From UBA1049 sp964525815 (GTDB taxonomy: Bacteria > Bacillota > Clostridia > Oscillospirales > CAG-382): a stretch of DNA of 15,628 nucleotides. Numbering within the stretch: the stretch's first letter is position 1; the number at the start of each line of letters is the position of its first letter. Location of the stretch: contig CAZGJQ010000042.1 of the NCBI GenBank assembly GCA_964525815.1, positions 1-15,628 on the forward strand, given 5' to 3'. This document shows positions 6,297-13,851 of the stretch, piece after piece. The notes under the pieces were generated by a model. It was not told the origin of the DNA. It ran no database searches and saw nothing but the letters and a program-made list of their open reading frames with translations. The translations under genes and the position numbers were made by a program.

Positions 6297-7946
6297 ATGG
6301 GAATGGTAATGATGGATTATATAGCATTGGCAGAGCTGCTTTTTCCGGATGCAACTAAAACACCGGATTTTTATGAGAAAAAATATCCCGAAAGGAACCT
6401 TCCAGAAGGAGCCAAGGTCACCCGTTTCGCACCCAGTCCGACCGGATTTGTGCATTTCGGCGGGCTTTTTCCCGTCCTGGTGGATGAGCGTCTCGCCCGA
6501 CAAAGCGGCGGCGTTTTTTATCTGCGCATTGAGGACACCGACCTTAAAAGAGAGGTGGAGGGCGCCGAAACGGACATAATTAAGGCGTTTGAATCCTTTG
6601 GTATCAGCTTTGACGAAAGCATTGTAAAGGGCGGCGAATACGGTCCGTACAGACAGAGCGATCGCAGAGATATATACCGCACATATGCAAAAAAGCTGGT
6701 CTGCGAGGGCAAGGCATATCCCTGCTTTTGCAGTCCGGAGGAGCTGGAGGCTCTGCGGAAGGAGCAGGAGGCTAAAAAGGTCATACCCGGCTATTACGGT
6801 GAGTATGTGAAATGCAGGAATTTGACACTTGAGCAGGTAAAACTGAATGTTGAGCAGGGTGTTCCGTATGTTTTGCGCTTCAAATCCTTCGGAGACAGTA
6901 ATAATAAGATTAAGTTCACAGACTTAATAAAAGGCACAATAGAAATGACCGAAAACGATATAGATCATATATTGCTCAAGAGCGACGGTATGCCCACCTA
7001 CCATATGGCTCATGCGGTGGACGACCACCTTATGCGAACAACCCATGTCGTGCGGGGCGAGGAGTGGCTGTCCAGCCTACCTTATCATATTCAACTTTTT
7101 TCCGCACTCGGCTTCAAGCCGCCTAAATATATGCATATCGCCCAGCTTATGCGGTTGGAGGGAAGCGCCAAGAAGAAGCTCTCAAAGCGGGATAAGGGAG
7201 CGGGTCTGACCTCCTATATATCGGACGGATACGCACCCGAAGCTGTGCTTGAGTATGTTATGACCTTGCTGAACTCCAACTTTGAGGACTGGCGCAGGGC
7301 AAATCCGGATGCTCCGCTCGCAGACTTTCCGTTCTCCATAAAGAAAATGAGTGCGTCGGGCTCCCTGTTCGACCTTGTGAAGCTTGCGGATGTAAGCAGG
7401 AACGTTGTTTCGAGAATGAGTGCCGGACAGGTGTATGACCGTCTTGCCGCTTGGAGCAATGATTATGACAAGGAGTTCTATAAGGTAATAACCCGTAATC
7501 CGCAATATACCCTTGATATTCTTTCAATCGGAAGGGGAGGGAAGAAGCCCCGTAAGGATTTTGGCATGTGGAGCGAGCTCAAGCCCTTTATCGGATTCTT
7601 CTTCAACGAGTACTTCGCAGTGACTGAGGAGCCCGAGGGAGAGTTTGGAAAAAGCGATGTACAAGCCGCAATCATAGAATATCTGAATGTATATCAACAT
7701 TCTGACGACAAGGATGCTTGGTTTAAAAAGGTGAAAGCAGTAGCCGAAAAGGTTGGTTTTTGTCCCAACACTAAGGAGTATAAGCAAAATCCGGAAGGCT
7801 GGAAGGGACATGTTGGGGATATAAGCATGTTTATCCGGCTTGCGATAACCGGAAGACTCAGCTCTCCGGATCTATACACGGTAATGCAGATACTCGGTGA
7901 GGACGAGTGCCGAAGGAGACTTAGGGATTATATAGAAAATGTTTAA
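6297..7946 (+). CDS. gltX: Glutamate--tRNA ligase (long clostridial form)
   Basis: A class I aminoacyl-tRNA synthetase that charges tRNA-Glu. The Rossmann-fold opening is APSPTGFVHFGG (45-56), where HFGG is the HIGH box, then LRIEDTD. The KMSKR loop is KLSKR at 294-298. CFC (143-145) and Cys173 in EYVKC resemble the CxC...YxxxC zinc knuckle of GluRS. At 549 residues it is longer than the usual 465-490. The extra length is in the C-terminal anticodon-binding half, as I recall for a clostridial subgroup. Four in-frame ATGs (6297, 6303, 6309, 6312) lie close together with only a GGGAATGG as a possible ribosome site, so the true start may be 6309 or 6312. glnS follows after 15 bp. With a separate GlnRS encoded, this enzyme is expected to be discriminating. 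Confidence 0.95.
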   Translation: MGMVMMDYIALAELLFPDATKTPDFYEKKYPERNLPEGAKVTRFAPSPTGFVHFGGLFPVLVDERLARQSGGVFYLRIEDTDLKREVEGAETDIIKAFESFGISFDESIVKGGEYGPYRQSDRRDIYRTYAKKLVCEGKAYPCFCSPEELEALRKEQEAKKVIPGYYGEYVKCRNLTLEQVKLNVEQGVPYVLRFKSFGDSNNKIKFTDLIKGTIEMTENDIDHILLKSDGMPTYHMAHAVDDHLMRTTHVVRGEEWLSSLPYHIQLFSALGFKPPKYMHIAQLMRLEGSAKKKLSKRDKGAGLTSYISDGYAPEAVLEYVMTLLNSNFEDWRRANPDAPLADFPFSIKKMSASGSLFDLVKLADVSRNVVSRMSAGQVYDRLAAWSNDYDKEFYKVITRNPQYTLDILSIGRGGKKPRKDFGMWSELKPFIGFFFNEYFAVTEEPEGEFGKSDVQAAIIEYLNVYQHSDDKDAWFKKVKAVAEKVGFCPNTKEYKQNPEGWKGHVGDISMFIRLAITGRLSSPDLYTVMQILGEDECRRRLRDYIENV

Positions 7947-7961
7947 GGAGCGGATTTACGC

Positions 7962-9608
7962 ATGGAGGATATAAAGAATTTTTTGTATGACATCATTGAG
8001 GCAGACCTTGAGAGCGGGAAGGTTACGGAGATTCAGACCCGTTTTCCGCCGGAGCCTAACGGATACCTGCATATTGGCAGCGCAAAGGCGATATACATTA
8101 ATTATACCGCCGCAAAAAAATACGGTGGCAGGTTCAATCTCAGGTATGACGACACAAATCCCACCAAGGAAGACGAGGAGTTCGTTCGTTCCATATATGA
8201 GGACATAGTATGGCTTATCGGGGAAGAGCCCGACGGAATTTACTATGGCAGTGATTACTTCGACAAGTGCTATGAGTTTGCGGTCAAGCTGATAAGAGAC
8301 GGAAAAGCGTTTGTATGCGACCTTACTCCGGAGCAGATGAGGGAATACCGGGGAACCTTAACCGAGCCGGGCAGGGAGAGCCCTTACAGAAACAGAAGCG
8401 TTGAGGAGAATCTCCTGCTTTTTGAGAGGATGAAGAACGGTGATTTCCCGAGCGGTGCGTGTACATTGCGTGCAAGGATTGATATGTCCTCCCCAAATAT
8501 GACACTGCGTGACCCTGCGATTTATCGGATTTTACACTCTAAGCACCACAGACAGGGGGACAAATGGCATATATATCCGATGTATGATTTTGCACACCCG
8601 ATACAGGATGCGCTTGAGGGCATTACCCATTCCATGTGCTCTATTGAGTTTGAGAACAACCGCCCGCTGTATGACTGGGTGGTTAAAAATATCGGGTTCG
8701 AAAAAGAGCCGCATCAGTACGAGTTCGCAAAGCTCTATATAACCTATACTGTAATGGGAAAGCGGTACCTTCGCCGCTTTGTGGAAACAGGTGTAGTGGA
8801 AGGCTGGGACGATCCCAGAATGCCTACCCTTTGCGCTCTGCGTCGCAGAGGATACACACCGAGCGCTATTTTTGACTTCATCAGGCGTGCGGGTGTAGCC
8901 AAGGCTTACTCGATTGTGGATATAGCACTTTTGGAGCATTGCATAAGGGACGAGCTGAACCGTACCGCTCAGCGCAGGATAGCCGTACTTGACCCAATCA
9001 AGGTGGTTATAGAGAATTATCCGGAGGACAAAACCGAACTATTTGAGGTCTCCAACAACCCGAACGATGAGAATGCGGGAAAGCGCAGCGTTGCTTTTAC
9101 AAAGGAGCTGTATATTGATGCCGATGATTTTTCCCTTGAGCCTCCTCCCAAGTTTTTCCGACTTAAGCCGGATGGAGAGGTTAGGCTTATGGGTGCCTAT
9201 ATAATTAAATACAAAAATATCGTCAGGAACGAGGACGGAGGTATTAAGGAGATAATCTGCACCGCCGACCTTGAGAGCAAAAACAATAAGCCTGTGGACG
9301 GACGCAAGGTTAAGGGAACGATACACTGGGTGTCAACGTCCGAGTGCATTGAGTCCGATGTTTTCATTTACGACAAGCTCTTTACTATTGAGAACACCGG
9401 AGAAATTGTAGATGACGAGACCTGTGACGAATATCTCAACAAGAGCTCGGTAACCGTAAAGAAGGGCTGCATGCTGGAGAAATCACTTGTAAACGCAAAA
9501 GCGGGGGAGAGGTTCCAGTTTGTCAGAACAGGGTATTTCTGTAAGGATTATAAGAGGGAGAACTCCTTTATTCAAATTGTAGAGCTAAAGGACTCAAAGC
9601 CGTTTTAA
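7962..9608 (+). CDS. glnS: Glutamine--tRNA ligase
   Basis: Charges tRNA-Gln directly with glutamine in the cytoplasm. At 548 residues it has the usual bacterial length. Visible motifs are FPPEPNGYLHIGSAK at 28-42 (HIGS is the HIGH box), RYDDTNP at 61-67, and EGWDDPRMPTLCALRRRGYT near 279-298, followed by the two-barrel anticodon domain. The KMSKR-type loop reads VMGKR (264-268), with Gly266 where family members normally have Ser. AAGGAG overlaps the gltX stop, about 10 nt before the ATG, and the 15-bp gap indicates one operon. Many Firmicutes lack GlnRS and use GatCAB amidation instead, so this gene points to a lineage that acquired GlnRS. A terminator follows at once. Confidence 0.96.
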   Translation: MEDIKNFLYDIIEADLESGKVTEIQTRFPPEPNGYLHIGSAKAIYINYTAAKKYGGRFNLRYDDTNPTKEDEEFVRSIYEDIVWLIGEEPDGIYYGSDYFDKCYEFAVKLIRDGKAFVCDLTPEQMREYRGTLTEPGRESPYRNRSVEENLLLFERMKNGDFPSGACTLRARIDMSSPNMTLRDPAIYRILHSKHHRQGDKWHIYPMYDFAHPIQDALEGITHSMCSIEFENNRPLYDWVVKNIGFEKEPHQYEFAKLYITYTVMGKRYLRRFVETGVVEGWDDPRMPTLCALRRRGYTPSAIFDFIRRAGVAKAYSIVDIALLEHCIRDELNRTAQRRIAVLDPIKVVIENYPEDKTELFEVSNNPNDENAGKRSVAFTKELYIDADDFSLEPPPKFFRLKPDGEVRLMGAYIIKYKNIVRNEDGGIKEIICTADLESKNNKPVDGRKVKGTIHWVSTSECIESDVFIYDKLFTIENTGEIVDDETCDEYLNKSSVTVKKGCMLEKSLVNAKAGERFQFVRTGYFCKDYKRENSFIQIVELKDSKPF

Positions 9609-9621
9609 TTCTATAAAAATG

Positions 9622-9657
9622 CGGACTGCACAGTAAGGTGCAGTCCGTTATATTTTT
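9622..9657. terminator. Shared terminator between convergent glnS and the LRR/dockerin gene
   Basis: A perfect 10-bp stem (CGGACTGCAC 9622-9631 with GTGCAGTCCG 9638-9647) with a 6-nt loop is followed on the plus strand by TTATATTTTTT. On the minus strand the A-rich 9613-9620 gives a T run, so it can serve both converging genes. Confidence 0.88.
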
Positions 9658-9666
9658 TAGCTTGGT

Positions 9667-11478
9667 TTATTCGTAAATATTAAACGTACCGAGGAAGTGA
9701 CGCTTTATTCTGAGATAATCCTTTGAGGTGGGGAGCTCCGTATCCTCCAAGCAGGCGGCCTTTAGTTGAGTCTCGGTCAACTGAAGTGTGCCGAGGAACG
9801 CTCTTTTTATCGCAAGATAGTCCTTGGCGTTTACAATTCCGTCACCGTTGGTGTCGCCCTTTACAATAACCGTATAATCATTGCCGTTATAGCTGATTGT
9901 ACAGCCCGTTCCCACCTTAGCATCGCCTGTAATGATATCTCCGTCAATGTTTTTTACAACTACGGTGGAATCAAGCTTTGCTATTATATCGTCAACGCTT
10001 CTCTCGTCAATGATACCGACTGCATAATCCTCCTCGAAGATAATCTCCCAGTCAACTTGAATTAAAACAAAGGGAATATCGTTCTCCTGCGCGTAATTAT
10101 GCGCATAGGACGCTCTGTATACATTCAAGACAATATCTTCGCAGCCGGAAAAGGTATCTTCACCGATATTTGATACGCTCCTCGGTATTATTACATCAAC
10201 AAGACTATCGCATCCCCAGAATGCACCGTCACCGATAACAGTAACGCTGTCAGGAATATTTATTCCTACGAGCCTGTCGCAGAGGAAAAAGGCGCCCTCT
10301 GCTATACCTTTTGTTCCGTCGAGCAGGGTTATGGTTGTGTTAGGAGGCATATTACCCTTGTATTCATAAGCAACCTTACCTGCATATATAAGCCCGTTCG
10401 GCTGGTTTTCGTACCAATCTGTTAAATAAAATGCATCCATACCGATATAGTCAACACTATCGGGAAGGCTAATGTCAGACAGACCTGTGCAGTACCAAAA
10501 CGCTCCTTCTCCAATTTTGTTCAGACCTTGCGGGAAGGTAATAGCTGTCAAACTTTCGCAAAAATAAAAGGCAACAGCATCAATTGTCTCAACTCCGTTT
10601 GGAATTATATATTCGGTTTCCGTTTTGCCGATAGGATAATGAATGAGTGTTTTTTTGTCCTTATCGAACAATACTCCGAAGGTATCGTTTGAATAATTCT
10701 GACTTGAGCTGTCTACTGTTATGCTCGTGAGATTATAGCACTCAAAGAATGCAAGCATGCCTATTTCAGTTACACTGCTTGGAATGGAAATGCTCGATAA
10801 AATGCTCTCGTAAAAAGCATAGGGAGATATTTCGGTTACACCGCCCAGAACGGAAAAGGACTCGCGAGTGTGCCCGATAGGATATTGAATAAGGGTACTC
10901 TTGCTCTTGTTGAACAAAACACCGTTATCGGATGAATAGCTTGTGCTCCCGCTTGCAACAGTTATGCTCTCCAGACCATAGCAGCCGAGGAACACTCCTT
11001 CCCCGATATCGGTTACACTTGCAGGTATATTAATGCTTGTCAGGCTCTCGCAGCCGACAAAAGCGGCATCTCCTATTTTTTCCACACCGTTTTGGATGTT
11101 AATGTCTGTAAGCCCCGCACAGAACATAAAAGCACCTTCCTCTATGGTGGTTATACTCTGCGGTATGGTAACACTCTCTATATCAGAGCAGTAAAAGAAG
11201 GCGTAAAAGTCAATATACATAACCGTATATGTAACCCCGCTCTTGGAAACATAATCGGGGATTACAATATCACCGCTAATGGTATCGTCTGCATAATATA
11301 CGGAAGCGGTATTGTTCTCGGTATAAAGCTCGTATACAATTCCCTGAGAATCGGTATCAAAAGCGTCAAGAGGATGGGTTACTGACGCCGATGCCGTTAT
11401 TAGGAATACAGGAGTAAGGGCTATAAAACAAAAAACCAGAAACAATGCTAATGATGTGCGTTTGATGCGATGTGTCAT
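9667..11478 (-). CDS. Secreted BspA-like leucine-rich-repeat protein with C-terminal dockerin-like tail
   Basis: About 603 residues from ATG 11478. GGAG lies 7-10 nt before this ATG and inside the longer reading from TTG 11490, so the shorter start is right. The signal peptide has basic MTHRIKR, a long hydrophobic core and probable cleavage at TASAS near residue 32. About twelve BspA-type LRR units (LRR_5) follow, each of the form IGxxAFxxCxxLxxIxIPxSV. Two are interrupted by similar GVLF...TLIxYPIG inserts. After them comes a small domain with ITGDAKVGTGC, then the tail 540-603, which resembles type I dockerin. The first repeat has an intact calcium loop (DTNGDGIVNAKD). The second (CLEDTELPTSKD) has lost most ligands. 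LRR_5 domains usually bind proteins or surfaces. No catalytic domain is seen. The tail may dock to a cohesin or only seal the C terminus. Confidence 0.88.
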   Translation of the reverse strand: MTHRIKRTSLALFLVFCFIALTPVFLITASASVTHPLDAFDTDSQGIVYELYTENNTASVYYADDTISGDIVIPDYVSKSGVTYTVMYIDFYAFFYCSDIESVTIPQSITTIEEGAFMFCAGLTDINIQNGVEKIGDAAFVGCESLTSINIPASVTDIGEGVFLGCYGLESITVASGSTSYSSDNGVLFNKSKSTLIQYPIGHTRESFSVLGGVTEISPYAFYESILSSISIPSSVTEIGMLAFFECYNLTSITVDSSSQNYSNDTFGVLFDKDKKTLIHYPIGKTETEYIIPNGVETIDAVAFYFCESLTAITFPQGLNKIGEGAFWYCTGLSDISLPDSVDYIGMDAFYLTDWYENQPNGLIYAGKVAYEYKGNMPPNTTITLLDGTKGIAEGAFFLCDRLVGINIPDSVTVIGDGAFWGCDSLVDVIIPRSVSNIGEDTFSGCEDIVLNVYRASYAHNYAQENDIPFVLIQVDWEIIFEEDYAVGIIDERSVDDIIAKLDSTVVVKNIDGDIITGDAKVGTGCTISYNGNDYTVIVKGDTNGDGIVNAKDYLAIKRAFLGTLQLTETQLKAACLEDTELPTSKDYLRIKRHFLGTFNIYE

Positions 11479-11510
11479 GACTATCTCCAATCTGTTTTTA
11501 ATTAAAAATA

Positions 11511-11539
11511 ATTATATTATATATTGTTTCAAATGTCAA
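11511..11539 (-). promoter_or_regulatory. SigA promoter of the LRR/dockerin gene
   Basis: On the minus strand, TTGACA (11539-11534) and TATAAT (11516-11511) are separated by 17 bp. The spacer and flanks are AT-rich. The expected start is about 11504, leaving a leader of about 25 nt with GGAGAT before the ATG. Confidence 0.85.
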
Positions 11540-11641
11540 TATGTTGAACAAAAATATAATATAAAGTTTCGACAGGAAAATACAATTTTAAACAACCGCA
11601 TTAAAACAAAAATCCAAACGATAGTCATCCTATCTCATTCA

Positions 11642-12148
11642 TTAATGGTTATATATTTGTTTATAAACCAGCCTGCCTCCGATTTGTTCTGACTTCATGA
11701 GGCTGATTTTAGACACTGTCATACAAGCATCTATTCTTACAGGAGCAAAATCACTATGCAGAAAAACTCGTCTGCCCAAGGTAATATGCGGGGTAAAAAA
11801 TCTGTTTTCGAGAGTAAAACCCTGCATTATTAATTTATCAACCACCTGATTTTGTAAATCGATTAGCTCTTGACTTTTCCTTGCGCCTATCCAGTATATA
11901 TCTCCGTCGTAACGCTTGAATACCCCAACCTCGCTCAGCTCTAAAGTAAACGAGGGAACCGAAACACATCTGACAGCCTGTGTTGCTTCCTTAACTCTGT
12001 CGGTCTCGCCGATGAAAGCAAGGGTAAGATGAAGGTTTTCTTTCCTTGTAAAGCTGCCGCTGATTGCAGCCGCTTTGAGCTGCGCTGTATATTCATTGAG
12101 TGCCGTTATTATATTCGAATCAAAATTAACTGCTACAAAAAGTCTCAT
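11642..12148 (-). CDS. thpR: RNA 2',3'-cyclic phosphodiesterase (2H superfamily)
   Basis: About 168 residues from ATG 12148 (MRLFVAVNFD, the usual family start). An ATG four codons earlier would sit directly on the AAGGA ribosome site and is unlikely. The protein carries both 2H phosphoesterase motifs, HLTL at 40-43 and HITL at 121-124, with the expected spacing. The family opens 2',3'-cyclic phosphate RNA ends to 2'-phosphates and shows 2'-5' RNA ligase activity in vitro. It acts in the cytoplasm, and its physiological role in Firmicutes is unclear. No promoter is visible in the 57 bp after the small basic gene upstream, so the two are probably co-transcribed. A weak GATAG/CTATC hairpin follows at 11620-11634. 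Confidence 0.9.
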   Translation of the reverse strand: MRLFVAVNFDSNIITALNEYTAQLKAAAISGSFTRKENLHLTLAFIGETDRVKEATQAVRCVSVPSFTLELSEVGVFKRYDGDIYWIGARKSQELIDLQNQVVDKLIMQGFTLENRFFTPHITLGRRVFLHSDFAPVRIDACMTVSKISLMKSEQIGGRLVYKQIYNH

Positions 12149-12205
12149 TTTTATAACCATTCCTTTCAGTAGTGAGAGGGAATTGAGCTTTTTTTGTTAC
12201 CGACA

Positions 12206-12388
12206 TTAAAAAAGAGCCCGCATACGGATATCATCCTCGTATTTACGATCTCTTTTTCTGTTGTATGCTTTTTTGTTCTCGTTCTTACGGGTGCAAGGCT
12301 TGAGATAACCCCAGGTAGTGCGTTTTCTCTTAGACAGCTCTTTTTGCATTTTCTTAGAGAGCTTTTCGTATGGCACGAATTTTTTCAT
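12206..12388 (-). CDS. Small basic conserved protein of unknown function, 60 aa
   Basis: The sequence runs from MKKFVPYEKLSKKMQKELSK through RTTWGYLKPCTRKNENKKAY to a basic/acidic end, with many Lys and Arg and no membrane segment. I recall similar short clostridial hypotheticals sharing the YEKLSKK, TWGxxxPxTR and KAYNRK blocks, but I know of no function. An excellent AGGAGG lies 9 nt before the ATG and a full SigA promoter upstream, so it is certainly a real gene. The charge pattern would suit an RNA- or ribosome-associated protein. Co-transcription with thpR, an RNA-end enzyme, is compatible with that, but this is inference. Confidence 0.82.
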   Translation of the reverse strand: MKKFVPYEKLSKKMQKELSKRKRTTWGYLKPCTRKNENKKAYNRKRDRKYEDDIRMRALF

Positions 12389-12452
12389 GTACCAAAACCT
12401 CCTATTAAAATATTACAATAAATTATATTGCTCATACTGCGTATACTAAAAT

Positions 12453-12481
12453 ATTATATCATATTACAGGCTTTTATTCAA
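12453..12481 (-). promoter_or_regulatory. SigA promoter of the small basic gene and thpR
   Basis: On the minus strand, TTGAAT (12481-12476) and TATAAT (12458-12453) are separated by 17 bp. The start would be near 12446, giving a leader of about 58 nt with AGGAGG at its end. Confidence 0.82.
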
Positions 12482-12557
12482 TGCCCGGAATACATGCTAT
12501 ATTTCAGAGCATTGTTTGCCGTATGTACCTGTTAATACCATATTTAATAATTGCCTA

Positions 12558-12607
12558 TTGACAAAACTCTATATTTATTATAAACTATCAATAGTTTCTA
12601 GAGTTTT
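12558..12607 (+). promoter_or_regulatory. Putative spe-operon or ncRNA promoter with overlapping palindrome
   Basis: TTGACA at 12558-12563 is followed by TATAAA (12579, 15-bp spacer) or TAAACT (12581, 17-bp spacer). A nested inverted repeat overlaps it: outer arms AAAACTCT (12563-12570) and AGAGTTTT (12600-12607), inner arms AAACTAT (12582-12588) and ATAGTTT (12591-12597). The inner palindrome lies over the -10 and start region, where a repressor or MerR-type activator could bind. A second TATAAT at 12614-12619 lacks a good -35. Confidence 0.5.
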
Positions 12608-12619
12608 ATCCGTTATAAT

Positions 12620-13028
12620 AAAGCGGTAAGCGTAAAGAACTTAGACCATTCTGTTCCTTATACTGAGCGGAATTAAGGCCATACGGACAGCCGGGTCAAA
12701 TGCCGAAAGGCAGCGATAAGCTGCATTATTGATTGAGTTAGAAGCTCAAATTTTATAAGTTGGTTACTTTATAACCATGTGTAGCGCATACACAACACTT
12801 GTGAAACGGTCAATAAGAGTGGTATGAGTAGTTCTTGCAGTTACCGTAACGATATTGCTTTGTCCTTAAAGGACAGTATAATTGAACGGTGATTTACAGA
12901 CTCAGAAATCTGCATCTTAAAAAGCAAATATCCAAAACATTATTGTGGAGTTGTTTTTGGGGTAAGCGTTGCGTTTTTTTGCAGAATAACGGCTCGGGTG
13001 TTGAATGCGCACCGGAGTTATTTTTTTT
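12620..13028 (+). ncRNA. Hairpin-rich leader or independent ncRNA upstream of speD (class unknown)
   Basis: About 400 bp without a convincing gene, between a promoter and an intrinsic terminator. Local hairpins read on the plus strand are: GCC-GAAA-GGC (12702-12711) overlapping GCAGC/GCTGC (12710-12724); TTGAG/CTCAA (12733-12749); TGGTTA/TAACCA (12761-12777), directly abutting TGTGTA/TACACA (12778-12794); ACGGT/ACCGT (12806-12847); TGTCC/GGACA (12861-12875); and an extended CCAAAAC/GTTTTTGG arm (12932-12960). I find no match to RNase P, tmRNA, SRP RNA, T-box or common riboswitch cores. It may be a cis-regulator of the spermidine operon or a separate RNA. Transcription from this strand is inferred. 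Confidence 0.5.
12985..13028 (+). terminator. Intrinsic terminator ahead of speD
   Basis: The stem is AATAA (12985-12989) with TTATT (13018-13022), CTC/GAG, and GGTG/CACC with one mismatch and a small bulge, followed by eight T's (13021-13028). It ends 33 bp before the speD ATG, so the upstream transcript is either stopped here or attenuated. Confidence 0.7.
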
Positions 13029-13061
13029 GTAAAACACTAACATTTTAAGAGGTATGGGATT

Positions 13062-13829
13062 ATGATCGAAAACAAGCTCAAGCTCTACGGGTTTAATAAC
13101 CTTACAAAATCACTCAGCTTCAATATTTATGATGTTTGTTATGCCAAAAGCGAACGGGAGCAGAGGGATTATATTGAATATATCGATGAGCAGTACAATT
13201 CCGAAAGACTTACTAATATACTGCTTAAGGTTACCGATATGATAGGAGCGCAGGTGCTCAACATATCAAAGCAGGACTATGACCCTCAGGGTGCCAGTGT
13301 AACCTTTTTGATTGCGGAAGAATCCATGATCGCCTCCAAGAGCGGAGATACCGTGGTGAGCCATCTCGATAAGAGTCATGTTACCGTGCACACCTTTCCC
13401 GAGTTTCATCCCGGCAACTCCATTGCGACCTTCCGAGTGGACATAGATGTTGCTACCTGCGGGGAGATTACTCCGCTGCAAACCCTTGATTATTTGATAG
13501 GGAGCTTCGATTCGGATATAATAACAATGGACTATCGGGTAAGAGGCTTTACCAGAGATATCGACGGGAAAAAGCTGTTTTTGGATCATCATATAGATTC
13601 CATACAGAATTATATAAACACGGATATACTAAAAAAGTACGATGCGATTGATATTAATGTTTATCAGTCCAATATGTTTCATACAAAAATGCTTATTAAG
13701 GATGTGGAGCTGCAGAACTATCTGTTCAACACCGATGTTTACGAGCTGCCGCCTCAGACCAGATTGAATATCACAAATTCGCTCCGCAGAGAGATGATTG
13801 AGATATTCAGCGGCATAAATGTTTACTGA
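13062..13829 (+). CDS. speD: S-adenosylmethionine decarboxylase, E. coli SpeD type
   Basis: Decarboxylates SAM to supply the aminopropyl group for spermidine. The 255-residue length and the sequence match the larger (E. coli-like) class and not the roughly 125-residue Bacillus SpeH class. HLDKSHVTVHTFPE contains the self-cleavage site between Lys104 and Ser105. Ser105 becomes the pyruvoyl cofactor, giving chains of about 104 and 151 residues. Cys133 in VATCGE is the expected catalytic acid. The N-terminal SLSFNIYDVCYAKSEREQ block is typical. AAGAGGT lies 8 nt before the ATG. It is the first gene of the spe operon, 22 bp before the decarboxylase gene, and is preceded by the structured leader and terminator. 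Confidence 0.95.
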   Translation: MIENKLKLYGFNNLTKSLSFNIYDVCYAKSEREQRDYIEYIDEQYNSERLTNILLKVTDMIGAQVLNISKQDYDPQGASVTFLIAEESMIASKSGDTVVSHLDKSHVTVHTFPEFHPGNSIATFRVDIDVATCGEITPLQTLDYLIGSFDSDIITMDYRVRGFTRDIDGKKLFLDHHIDSIQNYINTDILKKYDAIDINVYQSNMFHTKMLIKDVELQNYLFNTDVYELPPQTRLNITNSLRREMIEIFSGINVY

Positions 13830-13851
13830 GTAAAAGGGTAAAAGTAAAAAA

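Noticed and set aside
6450..6464. HFGG instead of HIGH in GluRS as a defect
   Set aside because: GluRS enzymes normally carry HxGG here (E. coli has HVGG), so this is ordinary variation.
12194..12421. 75-codon hydrophobic plus-strand frame with TM-like sequence
   Set aside because: It lies antisense to the 60-aa basic gene, which has a consensus promoter and AGGAGG. The hydrophobicity is just the reverse reading of Lys/Arg codons.
12620..13028. Known house-keeping RNA (RNase P, tmRNA, SRP or 6S RNA) or a T-box
   Set aside because: The conserved cores I would expect are missing: GAGGAAAGTC for RNase P, a tRNA-like 3' end for tmRNA, the GGAAG-type SRP tetraloop context, and the T-box AGGGTGG element. 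A covariance-model scan would be decisive.
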